Shown here one piece after another: positions 33,440-42,830 of a stretch of 64,000 bases of DNA (positions are counted from its first letter, which is position 1; every line of letters begins with the position of its first letter). A program made the position numbers and the translations under genes. Origin of the DNA: Prorocentrum cordatum (lineage: Eukaryota; Sar; Dinophyceae; Prorocentrales; Prorocentraceae); the NCBI GenBank assembly GCA_963575745.1, contig CAUYUJ010002693.1:22914-86913 (forward strand), read 5' to 3'. Under the pieces are notes generated by a model. It ran no database searches and had not been told where the DNA came from. It saw only the letters and a program-made list of their open reading frames with translations.

Positions 33440-36400
33440 CACCTGCCGACCAGGACTTCGCCTTGCGGAACTCTCAGGCCCAGCTCTATCAGGCCACCGA
33501 CGAGGACGGCAATGAGTGGACGCCGACCGACGCGAAGGCAGGGGCACCTGCGGGAGGGGACGATGCCGCTGAGAAGTTTGATATTCTTATTTCGAGCAGC
33601 GGCTCAGCAGCGCAGCATGACACGGGCATTTGGTCGCCCCCATCGTTTGAAGATGAATGGCGGGTGCAGGCGCGTGCCACGGCCACCCGCGCATGCCCCG
33701 ACAGGTCGAACACCCGGGCTCTGTCATCTAGCGCGGGGAAGCTTGCATTCTTGTCCCGGGCGCCGGCTGTGCGCGCCAGGGACATTGGCAAGCCCGGCTG
33801 TGCGGCTGCCAAGGGCAGCAGTGGGCCCGGCTGTGTGGCCGTCGTAGCCAACGAGCGCTCATCGCATTATTATCTTTCTCGTGCACCTGTCATTGAGGAC
33901 ATGCGGGCAGCTTGCGCTGAACTCCGAGCTCGCGTTTACATGTGGCCGCATCGCACATGCAGAGCTTCTGACCTCTACCGGTACACAGTATCTGAGGGCT
34001 CTACTCTCGGGGGATTATCAATTTCTATGGGTGGCAACGGCCGCTGACTGGTACGTTAGGTTGCCTGGGAAGCGGGCAGGGCCACATTATCAATGCATCC
34101 AGACACAGATGACTAAGGCTCAGGCTCTACGTATGTTTTAGGTACTTGTGGGGCCACCAGGCTATTTCTGGAAGCAGAGTCCCATGTTAGATGCCATTGG
34201 AGACTTCGACTTGCAGGTCATGCGTATGCGATGCTGTCAGCTCGGTCTGAAATACGACCGTCCAAGTGCATTGCCTAGCGGATCATATCTGCTAGTGGCA
34301 ACCACCGACGCGCGCATCCCAACCAACTCGCGGAGATGCACGTGTCAAACTGCAGGGGTAGCTGCCCAACTTGCTGAGCATGAGTTGGACTGGCATGGGC
34401 AAGGCGCCCAGAAGGCAGAACGGCGCAACAAAACATGGGCTATCATGACCGCGAGATTGATTGATCAAGTGGATTTACACAAAACAAAGAGAGACCACAC
34501 GAGTGCTGTTCACCTCAGCATTCACACACGAGTGAATAAATGAGCCCGGCTTAATTTTTCAGTTTCCAAAGACTGAATGGGACCATGTCGCACGACGGGC
34601 CACGATGAACGTGGGCGACAATCGGATCATACAAGACATCGAGATCCAGGACCAGCCTACCGGGTACAATTACAATGCGCCGTTGCCGAGTGGTGTGACA
34701 AACATTGGTGTTCGTTTATACTGAGAGCCGCCAGAACTGGTTCTCATCCGACCAGAGGACCAGCGACCACGCCCAAGGCGAGTTGCGGCCGTCGATGACG
34801 ATCGCCCCCCTTCGCTCTTCGATGGAGCGTGGCCGCGTGCCCCCCTCGATCCCCGAACTTCTGACGCTATGTTCACCAGGTGCTGAACGACAGACAGCAC
34901 TACCGACTGATGCCTGCATCAAACACGAGGAAAAACATAAAAAGGTGAAAGAAGCGGGCATCAAGCCACGCACGACGACTGCGGGGGTGACCTCAAAGGT
35001 CTCGGATGTCGCGCGTACTATACCGACGCCCCCCCTGACTCCGACACGGAAAGCAATTATGAAAAAGGAAACCTTAGGCGCATTACTTGTTGGGCTACCT
35101 GCTGAATCATGCGCATATGTATTCTCCACAATCCCAACGTTATGCTATGGACGACACAAGGTTGACATGTTGGCATAATGTGGAGGAAGTGGAGAGGTAC
35201 ATCGCAGCTGGCATTCAGCCGAGGTTTGTCTTCCGGGGAAAACGTAGACAAGCGCATATATATTGTCCTTGGAAACAAGGATTTCCAGGATGCAGTGATG
35301 CATTGCCTAGACGTGTGCTTCGTCGGTGTTGTCGTGCTACAACCCAGCTGTAGAACGACTGGGGCACCTTCATATTTCAACCCCCAAGCCAACTATGACA
35401 ATTCGCATGCACACCACAAAGCAGATCTTCCACATATCAAGTTATGGGGAAACATGCCATACGTCAAAACGACCTTCGACGGTATTACTTACGAGAACCA
35501 GTGGGTGCTTGGGTGGACCAGATACCACCATGGACCATTGGCCACATGCAAGGGCAGTTGCAAAGTGAACATGGATCAATGTACTACTGGCTTACGTGAT
35601 TCCCGTGGGGCATTGATACGTAAACCGACCGAGATCATGGCCAACCGCCGCCTTCTATTGATACCTTTTGAACGAAAGCGAGGTATTGGCCATCATCAAC
35701 ATGCATCGTTGTGTAACAAAGAACTGTCCATGGCTGCACATTAGACTTGAAAGATGCAGTCGCTTTTCGTCGATGCAGCCCAGATCGCACGCGATCTATT
35801 CCAAGTAAACCGCAATCCCTTCCACCGTGCTAGTCATCAACGTGAGGGGATATGATTTGGACGATCCAGCTATCCTTCGACAACCCGACGGGTCGATGAC
35901 GAGACCGCCTTCGGAAGGGTTAGGATGTCCTGCGTGCGCGGATCATGTTAGCGTGCAATCTCCAGCACACGACAGACACCCTAAGCATTGCAGGTGGTAT
36001 GATAGGGAAGACTACCATTGGGAACGTCGGGAACATGCTTGGACATGTACGGGTATCTGGCAAATGCAAATTTGCCAAACCTTGGAAACTCCTCGACAGT
36101 CACGGACAGGCACCACTAGCTCCGGCCGAATCAGCAGCACCACCACCCGAGGCACAAGCCGCACCACCATTTGTGCGGCTACGAGCACAGAGCTGGACCC
36201 ACAGCGGGCGCCAGCAGCCACGACATTACAGTAGGCAGACATGCTGCTGAACCTGCTGCAGGGCAACCTGCCTCGAGTGGATCGGGTAGTTCGGATGACC
36301 ACATCCGACTGCCGCAGGTCAGTCAGACGTGGCCGACAGCAAGGAGGATATCCACCTCCACCGCCACTTGCGGGTAACCCTGCTGTGCGCCCGCGACTTC

Positions 36401-36480
36401 CAGACTGGTCAAGGTACGACGTACACTTTACTTTACCCAACTTACGGAGCCTTGATCCAAGTGTGGTGACGCGCGAGCTG
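33440..36480 (+). pseudogene. Degraded protease-integrase interval of the copia element
   Basis: Frames alternate every few hundred bases. Recognisable protein-like pieces include FPKTEWDHVARRATMNVGDN near 34.57-34.63 kb, GLTYENQWVL-like text near 35.49 kb and MIGKTTIGNVGNMLGHVRV-like text near 36.00-36.05 kb. I cannot assign domains. The spacing and plus-strand drift fit one decayed polyprotein. Confidence 0.4.
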
Positions 36481-36599
36481 CGGAAGCTACAGTTGCGTTG
36501 GTTCCATGCGAAGGAGCCCCAGATGACCAAGGTAAGGTCTGGAGCGCGTCAGACTCAACCAGATCCAAGTTGTCTGCGACACGCGTCGGGAGTATAGGG

Positions 36600-37720
36600 C
36601 TTGGGGCAAGCCTGGGCATACGGCTATGTTATCCACTGCGCTGCCTGGCAAGTTCAACGAAGAAGTTGAATGTGACCTCATTTTCTACAAAGAAGAACAT
36701 AAGACATTCCAGTTCATCGATCGTGGTATTCGCTATGATACTGGAGTGGAGATACACCGGACAAGACAATGACCAGTATCCTGGATGCGTGCCATCGGTG
36801 CTGGATGCAGTTTGCACCTGCAAAGGTACTCTACACCGATGGAGACGGTGCCCTCAACAACGACACTGCGAAAGCAGTCCTTAAGGCAAAGGGTGCTGAA
36901 CTAAGGATACGCGCGCGTGGACAACGCGCGACCGCGATCGAGGCTAGAAATGGCATGCTGAGCCATCTACTTCATGTCGCGGAAGCTGAACTCAGTAGGT
37001 TAGACATACCTGTGGTGTTCACATGACTACTGCATGAAGCTTTCTTTGCCGTCAATGCGTTCACCTTGGCTACCGATGTGTCTCCATGCAACGCCCTGTT
37101 TCGACGGCAACCGGCAATGCTCCCTGACTTGCCTATCCGGGATCACGAGCAGCCGACGGAAACGTCGGATCATTCTCGTGAACAGATGATACGCAAGGCA
37201 TGCATGGGAGCTACCACGCAGGTCGCTGCAGTCGCCAAGACCAATCGAGCATTACGCACTAAGACAACTATGGCCAGTCAGCACTACTACGACGAGGGAA
37301 ATTTAGTTGATTACCAGCGCCCCGCAACCACGAAGGACGACTGGGGAGGCTGGAATGGCCCGTTCCCGGTCGTAAGAATCGATCCCGACAGGGGTCAAGT
37401 CATCATTCGAGCTGGAAGCCGCGACGTACAGGCACAATACGGCGATGCACGACTTTCACTTTCTATAGAAGTTTTGATAGCCAGAGAGATTGGCTCCGAC
37501 AACACTGCGCTGCGGACAGTGTTGACGCGCGTGGCCAGTCTACCTGCGGGGAGACCTGCTGCGACATTTGGCTGTGTCCCGACCAGGAAGGGGGCGCTGC
37601 AGATGACAAGCGCAAGCCGACTAACTCCTGAGGTATATCTGGCTTTACAATACCTCATCAGAAACTCCTTCCGCATCGAGAATGTAGTTTGTGTTAGGTT
37701 AGCCAAGAGTATCCACAAGC
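36600..37720 (+). pseudogene. copia integrase (rve core and C-terminal region)
   Basis: A frame with LPGKFNEEVECDLIFYKEEH (first catalytic Asp near 36.67 kb) shifts near 36.77 kb into AKVLYTDGDGAL (second Asp near 36.84 kb) and GQRATAIEARNGMLSHLLHV (Glu near 36.94 kb), giving the D,D-35-E-like triad. After a single in-frame TGA (37024-37026) the same frame continues LLHEAFFAVNAFTLATDVSP, then GWNGPFPVVRIDP and AQYGDARLSLSIEVL, the C-terminal DNA-binding part. The enzyme would insert the cDNA. One frameshift plus one stop inactivate it. Confidence 0.75.
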
Positions 37721-38402
37721 TAAGTCCGGTGGCTTACGCTGACAGCTGCACGTTGGTCCACTATGGCAACGAGGTGAATCCAGGATTTCGCTATTATGAA
37801 GCAGAAGGCGCCGCTCGTAACATTCACGATTTACTTGGATCAGCACATTCAAGTATCACCCAGTGCCTGAAGTCCACCAGACCTCAGGCGGGCGTCGACC
37901 AGGAAATTACAAAGTTTGAGGAATTCGCGTCGCGGATATACCGACACAGGACGGAAACGCAAGTGAAGCCCCAGAAGCCGAACCACCACAGGAGGATGGA
38001 CAGCTTCCCACGATATATGAGGAATCGGAGGCTGCCCTCGAGGCCCATATCATGGAAGTGCGGCATGCAGAACTACCAGATGTCCGGAAAGTGCTGGAGG
38101 CGACTCCACTAGAGGACCTTTTTCACACTTTCCGCATAGATGATTTCAGACAGCTGTGTGCTGATCGCTGTAGCTGAAGGACAGCGGGGGCACCTGCCTA
38201 AGTGGGGGCGCCCACGCGACTCCGACATCGAGGAGACGAATCATGTCCCATTGTGCCCCGCGGTCGAAGATTGCAGTTACGGGCTGGACTCATGCGAAAA
38301 CGAGCAATATGTAGAACTCTGCTTTACGGCAGAAATGTCAAAGGTAGTCCTATCCGAACGACAGCACAGGATATTAGATGCCGACCGTGTTACCACCATG
38401 CG

Positions 38403-38482
38403 AATATTTATAGTTGTGTGTATGTATGTCTGTATATGCATATATATACACACACATATATATATACATATATATGTATGCG
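38403..38482. repeat. TATATA/TGTATG microsatellite inside the RT region
   Basis: An 80 bp run of TGTATG and ATATATAC repeats interrupts the polyprotein frame upstream of the RT. It stays in frame and is read as a Tyr/Ile run. A similar tract is found at 60.14-60.20 kb. Confidence 0.8.
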
Positions 38483-38559
38483 CCGCTGCACAGCGAGCTT
38501 CGGTCGTCAAAGAAGACGACCTTCTCGCGAAGGTTGACATCCAGGCGAATCCCGAGAAA

Positions 38560-39870
38560 GTATCCAAAGCCCCGTGCACTGAACCCAAGACATGGTTTGA
38601 CAACGGGTGTTTCAAACTGCAAGATATATCTAATGCGTCAAGCATCATGACTTCGAGGTACGTGTACACATGGAAGTTCGCGAAGGACGAGAAGGGCGAG
38701 ATGGAACGTACCATCAGATTGCGCCCAGTGTTTCGAGGCTGCATGGACCTCGAAACCTTCGACGTGGAAGCCCTCTCAGGAACGGCGCGGCGGCCAAGCC
38801 AGAGACTACTCGCGAGCGCGGCAGCGTGCAATTAGCAATGCAGCATTGCTTCCCTCGACATCGACATGGCCTCCCTGACAGGGTTGACCTACCGGGAACC
38901 TGCTGAGGCAACTGGTGAGATATCGCGTGGTGTGCTCTACTCTGCCGCCTGGATCGGCTGCGGTTCTTCGAGCCCCTCCCTGGGTTCGAGCGCCGCGACG
39001 AGTCGAAGCGCTGCTTGCAGCGCCTCAAGCCAGTCACTGGCACCAAGGACGCACCTCGAGCTGTCTCACTCAAGCCCACGTCCTACGACGAGGAGTTCGA
39101 GACGAGCTGCAAACGGCCCGCGGCCAAACACGTTGATGCCTCAATATGGCCGGCACAGAGGACACCATTGACAAGTCTGTCCAGTGCGTGGAGGACACGT
39201 TTGACAAGTGTAAACTCAACAATTACACGCGAACCAATTGCGCTGTGAGATATACCAAGGATGAGCGCGGCATTGCTACGTTGGACCAAGACGAATACAC
39301 CAAACAGCTCCGTCCTATACAACATCCTGAGTTTACAGGCGCCGACGCTGACGCCCAAGCCTCCAAGATGGTTGCAGACATGCCCGTCAGCCTCAGAGGC
39401 GCATTGGCGCATGCATTAATCACCCAGGCGCGGTTGATGGCACATGCTGTCTCCTTGCATCGCGCCCAGGGGCCGGCCGACATGCAGGTGCGACGACTGA
39501 GCGCGATTGCCAGGAAACTGCAGGCCTGCCCCAAGAAGATCGTCTACCAAGCGATGACTCCCACGGGCGAAGTTGACCTGCACGGCGACTCAGGTTATCG
39601 ACGCTTGAGTGGATATTCCGATGCCGAAGTCAAAGGCCATGGTTCTCGCGGGGCAAACCTGCTACGGCGCGGAAGCACGCCATCTGGCAAGCCTGTCGCT
39701 CTTTTGATCGACGCGTTGCAAGTCTCACCGCTCGCAGGTCCGCTCGAGCTATTCAGCAGAGACACTCGCAGCAGCCCACAACTTGGAGGACTGCTGTCCC
39801 ACGATCGTGACTCTGCGCGAGCTCCACGCAGGGCCGTTAATTCCGACTCATGTGAAAGACATACTTGAGT
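38560..39870 (+). pseudogene. copia reverse transcriptase and RNase H region
   Basis: The RT begins at YVYTWKFAKDEKGEMERTIR and RPVFRGCMDLETFDVEALSG. After a stop near 38.83 kb it continues in other frames: IASLDIDMASLTGL, then FERRDESKRCLQRLKPVTGT and KDAPRAVSLK. The expected HVDD active-site motif reads HVDA here (about 39.13 kb). The following long frame (39146-39868) has GTEDTIDKSVQCVEDTF, YTKDERGIATLDQDEYTKQL and, in the RNase H part, DLHGDSGYRRLSG. Lost frames and the lost second Asp show that the enzyme is dead. Confidence 0.8.
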
Positions 39871-40329
39871 TGGGTGGCCGGATCATCGAGGTCTCTCTGA
39901 GCATCTGTGTTGAGTCCGTTTTAAGTCTTTGTCGAGCAAAAGCTTGAAGAAGCCGACTGAGTGTACACTTCTAGGACACATTAGCTGGATACGACAGATG
40001 GTGGAGCGAGGAATCGTGCACAGTATCCAATGGTGTGACACCCGCGATATGACCACGGACGGTCACACAAAGGGGGGCATCGACAGATAAATGCTCCTAC
40101 AGGGCATGGGAGGTACGCAGTGCTTCAAACATGATTTAAAGCGTTATACTCCTTATCGGGCTGGCCAGACATCTCGGTCTGCAGCCGCTTGAGGAATACT
40201 CGAATGCACAGTAAGGTAGAGGCGAGGCAACGTGCGCGCGGGGCCACCTTCCTTATGGCCCGCCTTTTTTGCGACCCTTTTGTACAGAGTAGCTGCTGTG
40301 CCTGCTGTATAGAGGCGGCGGACTCACGT

Positions 40330-40358
40330 TTCGTTCCCCCCCCCCCCCTCCCCCCCGA
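40330..40358. repeat. Poly-C tract next to the 3' LTR
   Basis: A C-rich homopolymer (TTCCCCCCCC type, two C runs) lies where the purine-rich second-strand primer of an LTR element is expected. The plus strand is pyrimidine here, so no normal polypurine tract is visible. Confidence 0.7.
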
Positions 40359-40632
40359 ATCTACAGTGAGCTGGGGACACAGGTGAGTGGAAGCGAACGT
40401 GTGCCCGCGGCCGCTTCGCTCAATGCCGCCGACCGCCCAAGTCTGACTACACCTCAGTGCGAGGTGTACCTTTCAAAATCGAGACCGAAGACATCCTTCG
40501 CTTGAGATGGCCCGCCGCTCCCGTGACGACCTCCTACTACTGGGACAATCGCTACTACGATACAACAGAGCTGGAGCTGGGCTTCGCCTAAGGCGACGCT
40601 GCTGGTTGGGCCTCCCAACCCCTGTCAAACTT
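40359..40632 (+). repeat. 3' LTR
   Basis: Begins ATCTACAGTGAGCTGGGGAC and ends CCTGTCAAACTT, followed by the target-site duplicate TTGCA. It is clearly homologous to the 5' LTR throughout. Confidence 0.9.
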
Positions 40633-40639
40633 TTGCAGC

Positions 40640-42190
40640 CATCTCGGACTATCTTGGACGCTCCAATCCGTCGCCGCTCCCCCCCGTCCAGACCAAAGGG
40701 GAGGGGGCAGGGATGGGAGGGGAGAGACCAAGACAGTTCTCTCAGGCGCACGCTGCCCGCCCCAACGCACAGGGAGTACCCCACTCTCGGTGAATTCAGC
40801 GGTCGTTTTGGGATGGACAGCTACTGGGAACCAATTCGGACACCACTTGCGGGGCGCAGGGGTGGGATGCGCCACGCGTGTAAAACGCGCCGCGCGTATC
40901 AGCCGCCCCTGAGGCTCAAGCGTGCCAGGCACTCTTGGTGCGCCCGGTGTGCCACGTGTTCTACATGTGCCAAGTGTGCGCGCAGTGTGCCCTATGCTCC
41001 AGCCGCGTCAAATGCGCAACGTCCGGGGCACCCGCAGAGTGTGCCAGCTGCGCCCCCGCACATCAGGAAACATTTCGGCATCCACCATCTCTGCTGAAAA
41101 CCAGTGCGCAATCGCGGCGGAGAAGAGGATGCCTCTCAGGCTCGCCGCCTCTGACTTTCACAATGGACATGACATTCTTACGCGATCATTTCCCGCCTGC
41201 AGGCTACGACTTGGGGTTCTCCCCAAGCAGAGGTGCTTTCCCGTAGCCAGATCCTTCAGCAATTTCGCTGGGCTGACTATGGCGGCCCGCCCGCTTGTAG
41301 GCCTGGAGGCTTACCCAGTGATCCTCCTCCCCCTCCTCGTCGTCGTCGTCCTCTTCCGCCTCCTCCTCCTCCTCCTCCTCCTCCTCCTCCTCCTACTCCC
41401 CCTAATCCTCCTCCTCCCTCTTCCGCATATGTTTCGCAGTTTTCCTTCCGTTCTGCAGTCCCGTCTTCTCAATTCGGACCGCCGCGGCCCAAATGATGCA
41501 GCCAGACGTAAAATTTTGGATCCCCCTTCCCTTCTCTTTCGCGTCGGTGGCGTAGGTGGCGAATCTCAGGCTCACTGCGCCACCTTCTGCCCAGGCTCAC
41601 CAGCACTGAGGATTGAACACGCCCAGTGCGAAGCCGCACGCTGCATCATCACTCCCCCTCTTTTTCCTCTTCTCTCCCCCTCCTCCACCCCTGCCCCCCC
41701 CCTCCCGCCACCCTCCTCTCCCCTCTCTCCTCTTCCCCCCCTCCCCTTCACCCCCTCCTCCCCTGAGCAGGCCGCGAAAGACCCCGACGCGGAGAACAAC
41801 AACGCCGGCGTCGTCGCGGTGGCGCGCGCTCGGCCGAACCCCCCTTTGGGAGCAGCCGCTCCCCGACCCCCGCTGCTGGTCCGAACCCTGGGTTTTCAGG
41901 GCAGGAGGAGGTCGTTTTTTTTCCTGATGTGGATTCCGGCTTCGCGCCGGAGTCGCCCTGGATTGCAACCGATTGCATTCTGCCCCGTGTGGTTACTGTG
42001 CAGCATTCTCCTGAGGGATCAAACGGTTTTTCTGTTAAGGCATATCTGGACCAGGTTTATTCTGGAGAATAGCGGTGCCCAAGCCCTTTTCAAGGGAACT
42101 GTTTCCCCCCGCTGAGCTGGTTCCCCCGTCTTTCGGTTCCCTTCGCTTTCATACCCCCCCTTCCGTCCATCCGCTCAGAGGCGGCGGAAT
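40640..42190. other. Interval between the LTR element and the LINE, no gene recognised
   Basis: It contains short TGTGCC-type repeats (about 40.94-41.06 kb) that produce a chance Cys-rich frame, a (CTC)n tract at 41.32-41.42 kb that reads as poly-leucine, and a second pyrimidine tract at 41.65-41.76 kb. A plus-strand ORF of about 400 codons spans these tracts and is considered an artefact. The true 5' end of the LINE may lie in the last few hundred bases. Confidence 0.45.
41320..41420. repeat. (CTC)n microsatellite
   Basis: Almost pure CTCCTC with a short GTCGTC part at the 5' end. Confidence 0.85.
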
Positions 42191-42193
42191 TGT

Positions 42194-42830
42194 GTGGCTG
42201 GCCTCGGGAACGCCAGCGGCCCCCAAATCGTTGTGGGAAATCTTGGAAGAATTGCATGGCAAATGTTTGACGCTTCGCGTAACCCAACCAGACAGCGGGA
42301 TGAGGAGGGGGCGGGCAGGGGGACCATGCCGGCCCCCGGAGAAAGGACCTCGGTCAACGGTGACCAGGCACAGTGCCTGGCGCAGAGTATGCTCCTGGAG
42401 CACAGGGTAGATCGACAACCAGGACCCTGGATCTCTAGAGCCCTGTGGCTCTGCCTGGCACCACACTACTTTCCCCTCCTCAGACCAGTGCTGACTGTGC
42501 GGGCAGTGGACTCCCGACCCTACGACGTTCTATATCGCTGGATGGTTAGGAACGAAATACATACGCCGGAAGACTTGGTGGCCCGCCTCCGGGGAGACTT
42601 CCCGGATGCCGATCTAGCCCCATACTCCGAACTCACCAACTTACAAATCCAGGCCCTCATATGCCATCTCAGTGACGGAGCTAGTCTGACGCACCTCGAT
42701 GCTAGTGTGTCCGCCAGGGCCCTCATTGGGAGCCTGGAGGACGGCCTATCCCAACTCGGCCCCCCCCTGGAGACAACGCCAGGTTTCCCCCGGAAAGCAT
42801 GGACGCCGTGGACGTTCCTCCTTGGGACCT
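42194..42830 (+). pseudogene. LINE 5' reading frame
   Basis: A 220-codon frame with a protein-like stretch VLTVRAVDSRPYDVLYRWMV and LRGDFPDADLAPYSELTNLQ. It overlaps the ORF1 start by 58 bp in another frame, so it was probably the N-terminal part of ORF1 before a frameshift near 42.8 kb. No domain is recognised. Confidence 0.45.

Larger units (their letters stand above)
27985..38205 (+). repeat. Recurrent GCRGGGGCAMCCTGCT motif inside the copia element
   Basis: Close copies of GCGGGGCAACCTGCT or GCGGGGGCACCTGCT occur near 27992, 29751, 31799, 32943, 33304, 33329, 36257 and 38186. Weaker ones lie near 29143, 29546, 31498, 33539 and 37548. The flanks GCAGG/CCTGC are inverted repeats around a four- or five-base loop. 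An extended perfect hairpin, GCAGGTGCCCGCGCACCTGC, lies at 30121-30140. Many sit in phase to read Ala-Gly-(Gln/Ala/Thr)-Pro-Ala. None was noticed outside the element. Some instances could be native codons. Confidence 0.5.
25753..40637 (+). mobile_element. Degenerate Ty1/copia LTR retrotransposon, ~14.9 kb
   Basis: Two direct repeats of about 270 bp bound the element, and the five bases TTGCA flank it on both sides (25753-25757 and 40633-40637). The domain order gag, zinc knuckle, protease, integrase, RT, RNase H is that of Ty1/copia. The sequence phrases belong to a copia group that I recognise from dinoflagellates. It is much longer than usual copia elements: about 5 kb between zinc knuckle and protease is extra, and part of that encodes a KptA/Tpt1-like domain. 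Many frameshifts, several stops and a microsatellite insertion in the RT region show it is dead. Left and right LTRs differ at many positions, so the insertion is not recent. Confidence 0.92.

Noticed and set aside
38882-39670. GGGAACCTGCTGAGG and GGGGCAAACCTGCTACGG as further copies of the recurrent hairpin motif
   Set aside because: They encode YREPAEAT and GANLLRR, which look like native RT/RNase H residues of this copia group, so they were not counted.
40922-42115. 397-codon ORF with a poly-leucine 'membrane' segment
   Set aside because: The leucine run is a (CTC)n microsatellite, and the remainder is Pro/Ser low complexity from pyrimidine tracts.
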